Assembly (NCBI RefSeq): GCF_003425685.1
Contig: NZ_QJKM01000002.1
Span: 310,001-374,000 of the forward strand
DNA: 64,000 bases
Origin: Rhizobium terrae
GTDB lineage: Bacteria; Pseudomonadota; Alphaproteobacteria; Rhizobiales; Rhizobiaceae
Direction: 5' to 3'
How positions within the stretch are numbered: position 1 is the stretch's first letter; each line of letters opens with the position of its first letter. The translations under genes and the position numbers were made by a program. The notes under the pieces were generated by a model. That model ran no database searches. It was not told where the DNA came from and worked only from the letters and a program-made list of their open reading frames with translations. Below are positions 17,296 through 25,303 of this stretch, piece by piece.

Positions 17296-18471
17296 CTATT
17301 CGAAAACGATCGCGGGAGCCTTGCGCGGCGTGCGTCCGCCGAGTTCCGACCAGACCTTTGCGGCGATATCCCGGTAGATTTTCGCGGACGGGCCTTCGGG
17401 ATCGGAAACGACGACCGGCGTTCCGGCGTCGGAGCGCTCGCGGATATCGATCGTCAGCGGCACTTCGCCGAGGAAGGGGACGCCGATACGTTCCGCCTCC
17501 CCTCTGGCGCCGCCATGGCCGAAGATGTCGTAGCGCTTGCCGGTATCGGGGGCGAGGAAATAACTCATGTTCTCGATGATGCCGAGAAGCGGCACCTCGA
17601 CCTTGCGGAACATGGCGATCCCCTTGCGGGCGTCGATCAGCGCCAGATCCTGCGGCGTCGAGACGATCACGGCGCCGGCGAGCGGCACCTGCTGCGCCAT
17701 GGTGAGCTGCGCATCGCCGGTGCCGGGCGGCATGTCGACGACGAGGACGTCGAGATCGCCCCAGGCCACCTCCCTCAGCATCTGCATCAGCGCCGACTGG
17801 ACCATCGGGCCACGCCAGATCATCGCCGTTTCCTCATCCACCAGGAAGCCCATGGACATGGCTTTCAGGCCGTAATTCTCCATCGGCTTGATGATGCGGT
17901 TCTCGATCTGCTGCGGCCGGCCGGAGATCTTCAGGAGCCGCGGCACGGAAGGGCCGTAGATATCGGCGTCGAGAATGCCGACCTTCAGGCCGTTGGCCTG
18001 CAGGCCGAGGGCGAGGTTGACGGCCGTCGTGGACTTACCGACCCCACCCTTGCCGGAGGCCACCGCGATGATGGCGCCGACGCCGGGCACGCCGGCTTTT
18101 TCCCGCTGCGGCGGCTGGCCCGGCTGCTGCCCCTGGGACGGATGCCCATGGGCGTGGCCATGCGTGTGAGAATGCGAATGAGCGGCCGGCTGCGGACGCG
18201 GCGGCGGCGCGGAACCCGCCTTGCGATCGGCCGTCAGGGTGACCAGCGCGCCCTTGACACCGGGGATGGCCTTGACGCTGCGCTCGGCGGCCATGCGCAG
18301 CGGCTCCAGGTCGCCGGCGCGCGCCGCCGGCACGGTGATCGAGAAATACACCTTGCTATCCGAGATGAAGACGTCCGAGACCATGCCGAGCGAAACGATA
18401 TCGCCTTCCAGATCCGGCCCGCGGACCTTCGCAAGCACCGCCAGAACCGCCTCTTTCGTCACATCGGACAT
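17296..18471 (-). CDS. mrp: Mrp/ApbC-type P-loop ATPase (Fe-S carrier family)
   Basis: 391 residues. An N-terminal DUF59/MIP18-like domain (residues 1-85) is joined by a Pro- and His-rich linker (HSHSHTHGHAHGH, near residue 115) to a deviant Walker A P-loop ATPase (VASGKGGVGKSTTAVNLA near 145; LDADIYGPSVPR; VDMPPGTGDAQL). Mrp/ApbC proteins carry and deliver 4Fe-4S clusters as dimers bridged through a C-terminal CxxC. Here the matching place reads NMSYFLAPDTGKRYDIFGHG and has no cysteine. ATG 18471 has GGGAG at seven bases; the longer open frame upstream is not coding-like. A fitting promoter lies about 60 bases upstream. Confidence 0.92.
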   Translation of the reverse strand: MSDVTKEAVLAVLAKVRGPDLEGDIVSLGMVSDVFISDSKVYFSITVPAARAGDLEPLRMAAERSVKAIPGVKGALVTLTADRKAGSAPPPRPQPAAHSHSHTHGHAHGHPSQGQQPGQPPQREKAGVPGVGAIIAVASGKGGVGKSTTAVNLALGLQANGLKVGILDADIYGPSVPRLLKISGRPQQIENRIIKPMENYGLKAMSMGFLVDEETAMIWRGPMVQSALMQMLREVAWGDLDVLVVDMPPGTGDAQLTMAQQVPLAGAVIVSTPQDLALIDARKGIAMFRKVEVPLLGIIENMSYFLAPDTGKRYDIFGHGGARGEAERIGVPFLGEVPLTIDIRERSDAGTPVVVSDPEGPSAKIYRDIAAKVWSELGGRTPRKAPAIVFE

Positions 18472-18533
18472 TATCGAACTCCCAAATTCCGTCTTCGGCG
18501 CACGCTTGGAAAGGGTGGTCGCCTTCAAGCGGT

Positions 18534-18563
18534 ATATAGGAGTTCGATATCCGTGGCGGCAAG
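18534..18563 (-). promoter_or_regulatory. putative sigma-70 promoter of mrp
   Basis: Read leftward: CTTGCC (18563-18558), 18-nt spacer, CTATAT (18539-18534). The -10 is a perfect match to the rhizobial consensus. The predicted leader to ATG 18471 is about 55 nt. Confidence 0.55.
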
Positions 18564-18570
18564 AAAGATT

Positions 18571-18626
18571 AAAGCCGCCGCCCGGCCGGCTGCCATATGG
18601 CGCACAGGACGAGCGGCGGCTTTTTT
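18571..18626 (+). terminator. stem-loop followed by six T (bidirectional terminator or end of a small RNA)
   Basis: AAAGCCGCCGC (18571-18581) pairs with GCGGCGGCTTT (18613-18623) across a loop of about 31 nt that has its own GC-rich pairing; six T follow on the + strand. Leftward the stem ends in TTTAATC, so it may also end the LuxR-type transcript. No + strand gene precedes it within the mrp leader. The rest of the 372-base gap (18627-18843) holds nothing I recognise. Confidence 0.5.
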
Positions 18627-18843
18627 GGTCACGCCTCTTGGGGCGCTTGCAGTCCCCTCTGGACCTGCCCATACAGAAGCACGAAACATGCCAGACGGGA
18701 AGATGCTTCGCTTATCGAGTTTTTTCAATCACTTCCGGGTGCGCGCGATGCTGCGATGCGGCAACTTTCTGAGGAAGCAAGAATTTACGGCGATGAAGCG
18801 TTATGCAGTGATGAAATTTTGTGCGTCGCAGCACGCGATTTCG

Positions 18844-19575
18844 TTACTTGATCAAACCGATCCTCAGCGCTTTTGCGACCGCCTGGGTTCGGTTGACGGT
18901 ATCAAGCTTTTTAGCCGCCCGGTTGAGATAATGGTTCACCGTGTGCTCCGACAGACCGAGGATATCGGCGATCTCGGCGCTGGTCTTGCCGGCGGCGGTC
19001 CAGTTGAGGCAGTCGATCTCGCGATCCGTCAGCATGTCCGTGGCTCGCACGTCGAGATTTCGGATCTCGGCCAGACGTTCGAAAACATGAATGGAGATAT
19101 ACATCATCTCCATCATCTGCTGGCGGGTGAAAGGCGGGGCGTCGCCTGCGAAGGATACCGCTCCGCGGGTGCCCGACATATCATGAACCGGAAAATAGGC
19201 GCCGCGCACGACGCCGAAGCGCCCAAAGATGCCGCGCACCACCGGTCCGCCGCGCTCCGGCCCCAGGGTCTCCAGATCGAAGGTGAACGGCAGGGTAGAG
19301 TGGCGGAGCCTGCGAAGAACGGGGCTCGTCTGCATGAGGCCCTCCCGGTCGAAATGGGACATCAACTCCGCCGGCCAGTTGGTGATGACGGTATTGCTCG
19401 ACAACTCGAGCGAGGTCGCGGAGGGCAGATTGAGCACCATAAAGGTACGACAGGCGTAGTGTTCCGTCACGCGTTTCATGAAGCGGAACACGTCGAACTG
19501 CGTCTTTAAGCCGGCGATCTCCTCGACGTTGCCGTCAAAGCCTCGGGCTTCAATTGCTTTTCCGGTATGTGACAT
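18844..19575 (-). CDS. LuxR-family transcriptional regulator (solo, autoinducer-binding-like domain)
   Basis: 243 residues from the preferred start. The N-terminal 160 residues resemble the autoinducer-binding domain, and the C-terminal 65 form a GerE/LuxR helix-turn-helix (LTDREIDCLNWTAAGKTSAE, then LGLSEHTVNHYLNRAAKKL). Aligned by eye to TraR, Trp57, Pro71 and Gly113 are kept, but Tyr61 is Leu, Asp70 is Ser and Trp85 is Phe, so binding of an ordinary acyl-homoserine lactone is doubtful. No luxI gene is in the window. The start is uncertain: ATG 19575 is reported, while ATG 19653 adds 26 residues with codon use unlike the rest. Targets are unknown. Confidence 0.86.
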   Translation of the reverse strand: MSHTGKAIEARGFDGNVEEIAGLKTQFDVFRFMKRVTEHYACRTFMVLNLPSATSLELSSNTVITNWPAELMSHFDREGLMQTSPVLRRLRHSTLPFTFDLETLGPERGGPVVRGIFGRFGVVRGAYFPVHDMSGTRGAVSFAGDAPPFTRQQMMEMMYISIHVFERLAEIRNLDVRATDMLTDREIDCLNWTAAGKTSAEIADILGLSEHTVNHYLNRAAKKLDTVNRTQAVAKALRIGLIK

Positions 19576-19946
19576 CACTTGCTTCTTTGCTCGCCCGTTG
19601 TAATCGAGCAACTCTTGGCATTTCCCATGCATTTGCCCCAAACCGGCCTTCATAAAATCTGCCCGTGACCAACCGGGATTCGTAAGGATCTTCCGATTTA
19701 CGGAATATCCAAGTGGAATCGTCGGCCGGCGCGGCTATTTTAGCTTTTTTGAAGATGTGCCGAATTTCTTGATAATTATCAATTCCGAATAATGATGATA
19801 TTTGCTCGCTTTTGCAAATCTTGTTGCATGCTTCTCAGTCTTTGTCAGGAGATAAATGTTGGGGGTCAAATCAGCTATCCAAAGAGTTGCGCGCTCGGGA
19901 GAGGATGATACAGATTCATTACCCCGGACTGCAATTGGAGATTTAG
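19576..19946. other. AT-rich intergenic region with a 14-bp perfect palindrome
   Basis: The gap between the divergent LuxR-type gene and the SMP-30-like gene is clearly richer in A and T than its surroundings. It contains TTGATAATTATCAA (19769-19782), a perfect palindrome that could be an operator for either gene. The ribosome site GGAGATTTAG of the right-hand gene is at its end. No further gene is seen. Confidence 0.55.
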
Positions 19947-20825
19947 ATGACCACCATATACAATTTCGAAGGGGCCGTCCTTTCGTCCTCGCTCTGCGAA
20001 CTTGGCGAGGGTCCGACCTTCGAATCGGCAACCGAGACCCTCTGGTGGTTCGACATTCTCGGGAAGAAACTCCATGAACTGCATCTGCCGACAAACCGCG
20101 AGACCGTGCACGCCTTGCCGGTGATGGGCAGCGTACTTGCCGCGATCGACGCGGACCGACAATTGCTCGCCAGCGACAAGGGCCTCTTCATCCGCCGGGC
20201 AACGGGCGAACTCTCCCTCTACCGCGAACTGGAGCCGGAAAAACCCGGCAACCGCTCCAACGACGGGCGGGTGCATCCGTCCGGCAGCCTGTGGATCGGC
20301 ACGATGGGCAGAAAGGCGGAAGAGGGCGCCGGCGCGATCTATCATGTCCATCAGGGCACCGTGACAAAACTCTTCGACAAGGTGAGCATCCCAAACTCGA
20401 TCTGCTTCTCGCCAGACGGGACGATCGGTTACTACGTCGATACCCGCGTCAACCGGATGATGCGCCTGCCGCTCGATCCGCAGACCGGTCTGCCGGCGGG
20501 CGAAGCCCAGGTCTTCATCGACGAGAGTGGCAAGCCGGGCGGCATCGACGGATCCATCTGCGCCCGTGACGGGACAATCTGGAACGCCCGCTGGAACCAG
20601 GGGGCCGTCGATCACTATGCGACGGACGGGATACATCTGTCCCGCCATCTTCTGCCCGCGCGGCGGACGACCTGCCCTGCCTTTATCGGCAGCGGGCGGC
20701 TCGCGGTGACATCCTCCTGGGAGGGTTTGGACGAAACTGCGCGGGCGGCCGATCCGCAGGCAGGCGGACTGTTTGAAATCGCCGTCCAGATCGAGTGCGA
20801 TCCGGAACCCGCCTATCGCCTGTAG
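19947..20825 (+). CDS. SMP-30/gluconolactonase-family protein
   Basis: 292-residue six-bladed beta-propeller hydrolase family. CELGEGPTFESATETLWWFDI holds the N-terminal metal-binding Glu, RSNDGRVHPSGSLWIGTMG the Asn/Asp pair, IPNSICFSPDGTIGYYVDT the next Asn and a further Asp follows in GGIDGSIC; together these match the calcium/zinc site of gluconolactonases and arabinono-lactonases. Length fits the family. It probably opens a sugar lactone in a carbohydrate route, but no sugar dehydrogenase or transporter lies beside it, so the substrate is open. It is divergent from the LuxR-type regulator across an AT-rich gap, which makes control by that regulator a reasonable guess. Confidence 0.9.
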   Translation: MTTIYNFEGAVLSSSLCELGEGPTFESATETLWWFDILGKKLHELHLPTNRETVHALPVMGSVLAAIDADRQLLASDKGLFIRRATGELSLYRELEPEKPGNRSNDGRVHPSGSLWIGTMGRKAEEGAGAIYHVHQGTVTKLFDKVSIPNSICFSPDGTIGYYVDTRVNRMMRLPLDPQTGLPAGEAQVFIDESGKPGGIDGSICARDGTIWNARWNQGAVDHYATDGIHLSRHLLPARRTTCPAFIGSGRLAVTSSWEGLDETARAADPQAGGLFEIAVQIECDPEPAYRL

Positions 20826-20905
20826 CTAATGCAAGAGGGCATACCAAACTGAGGAAAAACCGAAAAGTTCCGGCAAAATCGCCTAAAATTTCGGCAATCC
20901 TATCC

Positions 20906-20930
20906 GGAACCAATCGTTCCTCATGACATT
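20906..20930 (+). promoter_or_regulatory. candidate EcfG (general stress) promoter
   Basis: GGAAC (20906-20910), 16-nt spacer, CATT (20927-20930). The alphaproteobacterial EcfG/SigT consensus is GGAAC-N16/17-CGTT, so there is one mismatch in the -10. PRC-barrel proteins such as the gene downstream are common members of this regulon. The GGAAC also forms a palindrome, GGAACCAATCGTTCC. Confidence 0.45.
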
Positions 20931-21016
20931 TTCCTATCGAACCAGCGCGGATCGAAGCCCATGCCGAAGCCCGCGCGTTCACCGCTAGATCCTTAGCATA
21001 GGAAGGTAGGATTGTT

Positions 21017-21622
21017 ATGAAGAAGACCCTTAGCACGATGGCCGCCGCTGCAATTCTCATGGCTTCCACCGCCATTGCACCGGCGTTCGCCCAGACGCAG
21101 CCCGCCGCCCCGGCACCGACCGCCCCGTCTGACCCCGCCAAACCGGCAGATCCGATGAAGCCGGCCGATAGCACCGCAGCGCCTGCGGCAAAGACCGGCA
21201 CCGATACGGCCGCCGCTTCCGGCGGTTACCTGGCGGAGCAGGCTGAAAACCAGATCAGCGCCAACGACTATATCGGCAAGTCCGTCTTCAACGCCGAAGA
21301 CAAGAGCATCGGTGACGTGAACGACCTGATCCTCGAAGAGAACGGCGGTATCGTCGCAGCCGTGATCGGTGTCGGCGGATTCCTCGGCATCGGCGAGAAG
21401 GACGTTGCCGTCCCCATGGACAAGATCACCATGACCCGTGATGCGGAAAACAACAACGAGGTCCGCCTCAGCACGACCGAAACGGCCGAAGCCCTGCAGG
21501 CCGCTCCGGAATTCAAGACGCTTGCAGACAAGCAGGCTGAAACCGACCGGACGACCACGTCCTCGACCATGCCCGCCAACGGCGGCGCCACTACCTCGGC
21601 TCCGGCTGCGCCGAGCAAGTAA
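21017..21622 (+). CDS. exported PRC-barrel domain protein
   Basis: 201 residues. A signal peptide (MKKTLSTMAAAAILMAST, cut after APAFAQ) is followed by a Pro/Ala/Asp-rich linker to about residue 70 and a PRC-barrel domain at 80-150 (ANDYIGKSVFNAEDKSIGDV, LILEENGGIVAAVIGVGGFLG). The C-terminal tail is Thr/Ser/Ala-rich. PRC-barrel proteins of this exported type are frequent in rhizobia, often induced by general stress; the molecular role is unknown. A possible EcfG promoter lies about 85 bases upstream and a strong terminator follows. Confidence 0.88.
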   Translation: MKKTLSTMAAAAILMASTAIAPAFAQTQPAAPAPTAPSDPAKPADPMKPADSTAAPAAKTGTDTAAASGGYLAEQAENQISANDYIGKSVFNAEDKSIGDVNDLILEENGGIVAAVIGVGGFLGIGEKDVAVPMDKITMTRDAENNNEVRLSTTETAEALQAAPEFKTLADKQAETDRTTTSSTMPANGGATTSAPAAPSK

Positions 21623-21657
21623 GAGTCCGGAACGGGTGACACGCCGTCATCCAGGGA

Positions 21658-21684
21658 AAAGGCGGCACTGCATGTGCCGCCTTT
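21658..21684. terminator. bidirectional terminator between PRC-barrel gene and flavoenzyme gene
   Basis: AAAGGCGGCAC (21658-21668), 5-nt loop, GTGCCGCCTTT (21674-21684): perfect 11-bp stem between two convergent genes, with A/T runs on both sides. Confidence 0.75.
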
Positions 21685-21694
21685 GAGCCTGTCC

Positions 21695-23737
21695 TTACAA
21701 CAGCGAACAGAGCCGCAATGCGTCGTAGATCGCGGCGTGGATGTTGCGGCTCGCCACCGCATCGCCGATGCGCATGACGTCGAAAGCGCCTTGCGGCTGC
21801 TTTTCCGGCAAAGGCGGTCGTCGAGCGAGCAGGGCCTTGTAGTCCACCGCGCCAAGATTCCGGGAAAGCGGCTTCAAGGCCAGGTAGAGGTCAGCATTCG
21901 CTATCGTACCGTGCTCGACGACCACCTGTGCCACCTGCCGTTCCTGTGCAGCCCCGGAAAAATCCGAGCCAAGCACCGCGACCAGCGCATTGCCGTCTCT
22001 TCGCACCGATTTCAGCCGTGTATTGATGGTAACGCGGACGCCCTTTTCGGCAAAGATCCGAGCGTAGGGCACATGGTTCATGCCACCCATCTCCGGGGCC
22101 AAGGACCGCTCCGGCGAAACGACTTCCAGCTCGACCCCTGCGGCTGCGATCACCTCCGCCGCGCTCATGCCCGGATGACCGCCATGGTCATCGAAGAGCA
22201 GGACAGGACCGACCGGTTTGACGGCGCTCGCCAGGATATCCCAGCTGGACGTCAGCAGGTCGTCGCCAGCCTCCACCTCAGGAGCCTGGGCGATGCCTCC
22301 CGTGGCAATGACGACCAGATCCGGATCGAAGCCGAGCACGTCTTCCGGCTCGGCATAGACGTCGTAGCGAATTTCGACGCCGAGACGTTCGAGTTCGGCG
22401 ATCCGCCAGTCGACGATGCCGATCATCTCCCTGCGGCGGGGGTTGCGAACCAGGAGATTGACCTGTCCGCCTGCCTGGCCCGTCGCCTCGAGCACGGTCA
22501 CCCTGTGCCCTCTTTCGGCAAGAACACGCGCCGCCTCCAGCCCGGCCGGACCGGCTCCGACAACGATCGCCCTTCGGCGCATCCCGGCCTTTGGAAGTTC
22601 GTGCGGAATTTCCAGCTCCCGACCGGTTGCGGCATTGTGGATGCAGAGCGCCTCGCCCCCTTCATAAATCCGGTCGAGGCAATAGGTGGCGCCTACGCAG
22701 GGACGGATCTCCGCTTCCCTTCCCGCCGCCACTTTCCGGGCAATGTGCGGATCGGCGATATGGGCGCGGGTCATGCCGACCATATCCAGCTTCCCAGTGG
22801 CAACCGCATGGCGGGCGGTGGCGACATCGGCGATACGCGCGGCATGGAAGATCGGGAATTTCGTCGCCGCGCGCACCTCGCCGGCAAAATCGAGATGCGG
22901 CGCCGAGCGCATTCCCTGGATGGGAATAACCTCGTTCAGCGCTGCATCGTGATCGATATGGCCGCGGATGACGTTGAGGAAGTCGATCTGGCCGGAACCG
23001 GCCAGCCTGCGGGCGATTTCAATGCCCTCCTCCCGCGACAGGCCTTTCTCCCAATCCTCGTCCGCCACCATGCGGATGCCGACGATGAAATCCGGCCCGA
23101 CGGCCTTCCGCACCGCCTCGATCACCAGAATCGAAAACCGCATGCGGTTTTCGAGCAAACCGCCAAAGGCGTCGTCCCTATGGTTCGTCGCCGGGGACCA
23201 GAACTGGTCCATCAGATGGCCATAAGCCTCGAACTCTATGCCATCGAGGCCGGCGGCCTGCATGCGCGCCGCGGCATCCGCATAATCGGCGATGATGCGC
23301 TCGATGTCCCAATCCTCCGCCTCCTTCGGGAAAGCCCGATGAGCGGGCTCGCGGATCGGCGACGGGGCCAGCACCGGCAGCCAGTCACCCTTGTTCCAGC
23401 CGGTGCGGCGTCCGAGATGGGTAAGCTGGATCATCACCGCCGCGCCATGCTCATGACAGTCGTCGGCAAGGCGCTTCAGCCAGGGCACGATCTCGTCGCG
23501 ATAGGCATGTAGATTGCCGAAAGCGGGCGGGCTGTCGGAGGAGACGACCGCGGATCCCGCGGTCATGGTGAGCGCGATGCCGCCCTTGGCCTTTTCCCGG
23601 TGGTAGAGACGATACCGCTCCTTCGGCATGCCGTCCTCCGAATAGGCCGGCTCATGCGCGGTCGACATGAAACGGTTCTTCAATGTCAGGTGTTTCAAGC
23701 GGTAAGGCTGCAGCAGGGGATCGTTCGAAGCGGACAT
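21695..23737 (-). CDS. N-methylproline demethylase-like NADH:flavin oxidoreductase
   Basis: 680 residues in the layout of 2,4-dienoyl-CoA reductase and trimethylamine dehydrogenase: an FMN-binding old-yellow-enzyme barrel (residues 1-340; MIQLTHLGRR, EFEAYGHLMDQF), an iron-sulfur segment, and a C-terminal FAD/NAD(P) domain (AIVVGAGPAGLEAARVLAERG). Close relatives in rhizobia are annotated as N-methylproline (stachydrine-route) demethylases. The cluster segment reads CVGATYC followed by a third Cys twelve residues on; the position usually occupied by one cluster Cys is Ala, as I recall for this subfamily. ATG 23737 starts the conserved MSASNDPLLQPYRLKHLTL; a longer form is possible. Confidence 0.85.
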   Translation of the reverse strand: MSASNDPLLQPYRLKHLTLKNRFMSTAHEPAYSEDGMPKERYRLYHREKAKGGIALTMTAGSAVVSSDSPPAFGNLHAYRDEIVPWLKRLADDCHEHGAAVMIQLTHLGRRTGWNKGDWLPVLAPSPIREPAHRAFPKEAEDWDIERIIADYADAAARMQAAGLDGIEFEAYGHLMDQFWSPATNHRDDAFGGLLENRMRFSILVIEAVRKAVGPDFIVGIRMVADEDWEKGLSREEGIEIARRLAGSGQIDFLNVIRGHIDHDAALNEVIPIQGMRSAPHLDFAGEVRAATKFPIFHAARIADVATARHAVATGKLDMVGMTRAHIADPHIARKVAAGREAEIRPCVGATYCLDRIYEGGEALCIHNAATGRELEIPHELPKAGMRRRAIVVGAGPAGLEAARVLAERGHRVTVLEATGQAGGQVNLLVRNPRRREMIGIVDWRIAELERLGVEIRYDVYAEPEDVLGFDPDLVVIATGGIAQAPEVEAGDDLLTSSWDILASAVKPVGPVLLFDDHGGHPGMSAAEVIAAAGVELEVVSPERSLAPEMGGMNHVPYARIFAEKGVRVTINTRLKSVRRDGNALVAVLGSDFSGAAQERQVAQVVVEHGTIANADLYLALKPLSRNLGAVDYKALLARRPPLPEKQPQGAFDVMRIGDAVASRNIHAAIYDALRLCSLL

Positions 23738-23846
23738 CGGCTTTCCGGGCATGGACGCGGATAGCGCATCATTGCCCAGACGCAGAGACATGGCGAGAAC
23801 GATCAGCGGCGCGGACTATCCGGTCAGCGCCGTTCCGTCCGCGTCG

Positions 23847-25202
23847 TCAGGCCCGTTCGATGGTCATGAAGTCGCGATAGTGGTCGTGGAGGTAGTGCAG
23901 CGTGGCGTTGCCGTCGATCGGCTTGCCGTAATAATAGCCCTGCCCCATGGCGCAGCCGAGTTCGTTGAGCTTGTCGGCATCGGCCTTTTCCTCGATGCCT
24001 TCCGCGACCACCGCCAGATTGAGGCCGTCGCACATGGCGATAATGGCTTTGACGATATGTTCGGAAGCACGGTCGGTGGTGATGCGCGAGACGAAGGCCC
24101 GGTCGATCTTCACCTTGTCGAACGTGAAGTCGCGCAGCCGCCCGAGGCTGGACTGGCCGGTGCCGAAATCGTCGAGCGAGATGCGGACGCCCTGATTTCT
24201 AAGGTCGGTGATGATGCGTTGGGCCGTATCGGCAGACGTCATCACGGCGGTCTCGGTGATTTCCAGCTCCAGCCGGTGCGGATCGAGGCCGACGCGCGCC
24301 AGCGTCGAGAGGATCGTTTCGGTCGTGCCCGGATCCATCAGCTGCGCGGAAGAGAGATTGAAGGAGAGGAAAAGTTCGCGTGGCCAGGAGAGCGCAGCCT
24401 CCGCAGCCTTGCGCAGCAACGTTTCAGAAAGCGCGTCAATAAAACCGCGCTCTTCGGCAAGAGGCACAAAAACCGCTGGCGAAACGAAGCCGAGATCGGC
24501 GTCGATCCAGCGGGCGAGAGCCTCGAACCCGACCACTCCCCCATCCTTGATCCGCACGATCGGCTGGAAATGCACATCCACCGCATCGGCGATGATGGCG
24601 TTACGCAGGGCCTGCTCGAGCTGGGTCGCCCGTTTCATCTCCTGGGCGATCTCGCGGGAATAGACGGTGATCTGGCCGCGGCCGCGGCGCTTGGACCGGT
24701 AAAGCGCGGTTTCGGCGCTCTTCAGGAGTTCCTCGAAATCCTCTCCGGCAAAAGGATAGATCGCAAAACCGAAGGATGCGGAGAGACGGACGTTACGGTC
24801 CCCCAGATCGTAGGGGGCGGAGAGCACGTCCTTGATCATCTGGCCGATGCGTTCGGCGCCCGTGCGTTCGAACACAAGCGGCAGGATGAAGGCGAATTCG
24901 TCGCCGTCGTGGCGAGTGACGGTGGCGCCGTCGGGAATGCAGGCTTTCAGGCGATGGGCCACCTGGCAAAGGATCTCGTCGCCGGCTTCCGCGCCGAACA
25001 GGTCGTTGATCGGCTTGAACCCGTCGAGATTGGCGATGCAGATGGTAAAGGGAGCAGGATCCTGAGCGCGCTCGGCTGCCAAAAGGCGAACTTTGTCGCG
25101 CAGGCGGTATCGGTTTCCGAGCCCCGTCAGAGGGTCGCTATAGGCCATTGCCTGCAGCTCATTCTGACTGACCTGCGGCAATGCGTTTCCCGCCGACTTC
25201 AT
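23847..25202 (-). CDS. GGDEF-EAL protein, probable c-di-GMP phosphodiesterase
   Basis: 451 residues, no membrane helix. The GGDEF domain (residues 20-185; AYSDPLTGLGNRYRL) has a changed signature, RHDGDEF, and lacks the RxxD inhibitory site, so cyclase activity is doubtful. The EAL domain (190-440) keeps FEALARW, NLSSAQL, LEITETAV, DDFGTGQSSL, KIDRAFV, EGIE and QGYYYGKP, which are the metal-binding and catalytic positions, so it should hydrolyse c-di-GMP. It lies 101 bases downstream of the PAS-receiver gene on the same strand, which may feed signals to it. Confidence 0.92.
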   Translation of the reverse strand: MKSAGNALPQVSQNELQAMAYSDPLTGLGNRYRLRDKVRLLAAERAQDPAPFTICIANLDGFKPINDLFGAEAGDEILCQVAHRLKACIPDGATVTRHDGDEFAFILPLVFERTGAERIGQMIKDVLSAPYDLGDRNVRLSASFGFAIYPFAGEDFEELLKSAETALYRSKRRGRGQITVYSREIAQEMKRATQLEQALRNAIIADAVDVHFQPIVRIKDGGVVGFEALARWIDADLGFVSPAVFVPLAEERGFIDALSETLLRKAAEAALSWPRELFLSFNLSSAQLMDPGTTETILSTLARVGLDPHRLELEITETAVMTSADTAQRIITDLRNQGVRISLDDFGTGQSSLGRLRDFTFDKVKIDRAFVSRITTDRASEHIVKAIIAMCDGLNLAVVAEGIEEKADADKLNELGCAMGQGYYYGKPIDGNATLHYLHDHYRDFMTIERA

Positions 25203-25303
25203 GAATAATCCCGTTGCACTTCACAGACGGGGGGCAGGATGGGGGAAAAAGATTAAAAAATCATGCCCTGAGCTTAACTTAGATGAACAGATTGATTAAT
25301 CGG

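Noticed and set aside
17230..19509. A very long open frame on the + strand opposite to mrp and the LuxR-type gene
   Set aside because: It is a shadow frame: its sequence is low-complexity Arg/Asp/His-rich, has no domain, and lies antisense to two well-supported genes.
21674..25208. Long rightward frames opposite to the flavoenzyme and GGDEF-EAL genes
   Set aside because: Both sense genes carry intact catalytic motifs; the opposite frames are composition artefacts of high GC3.
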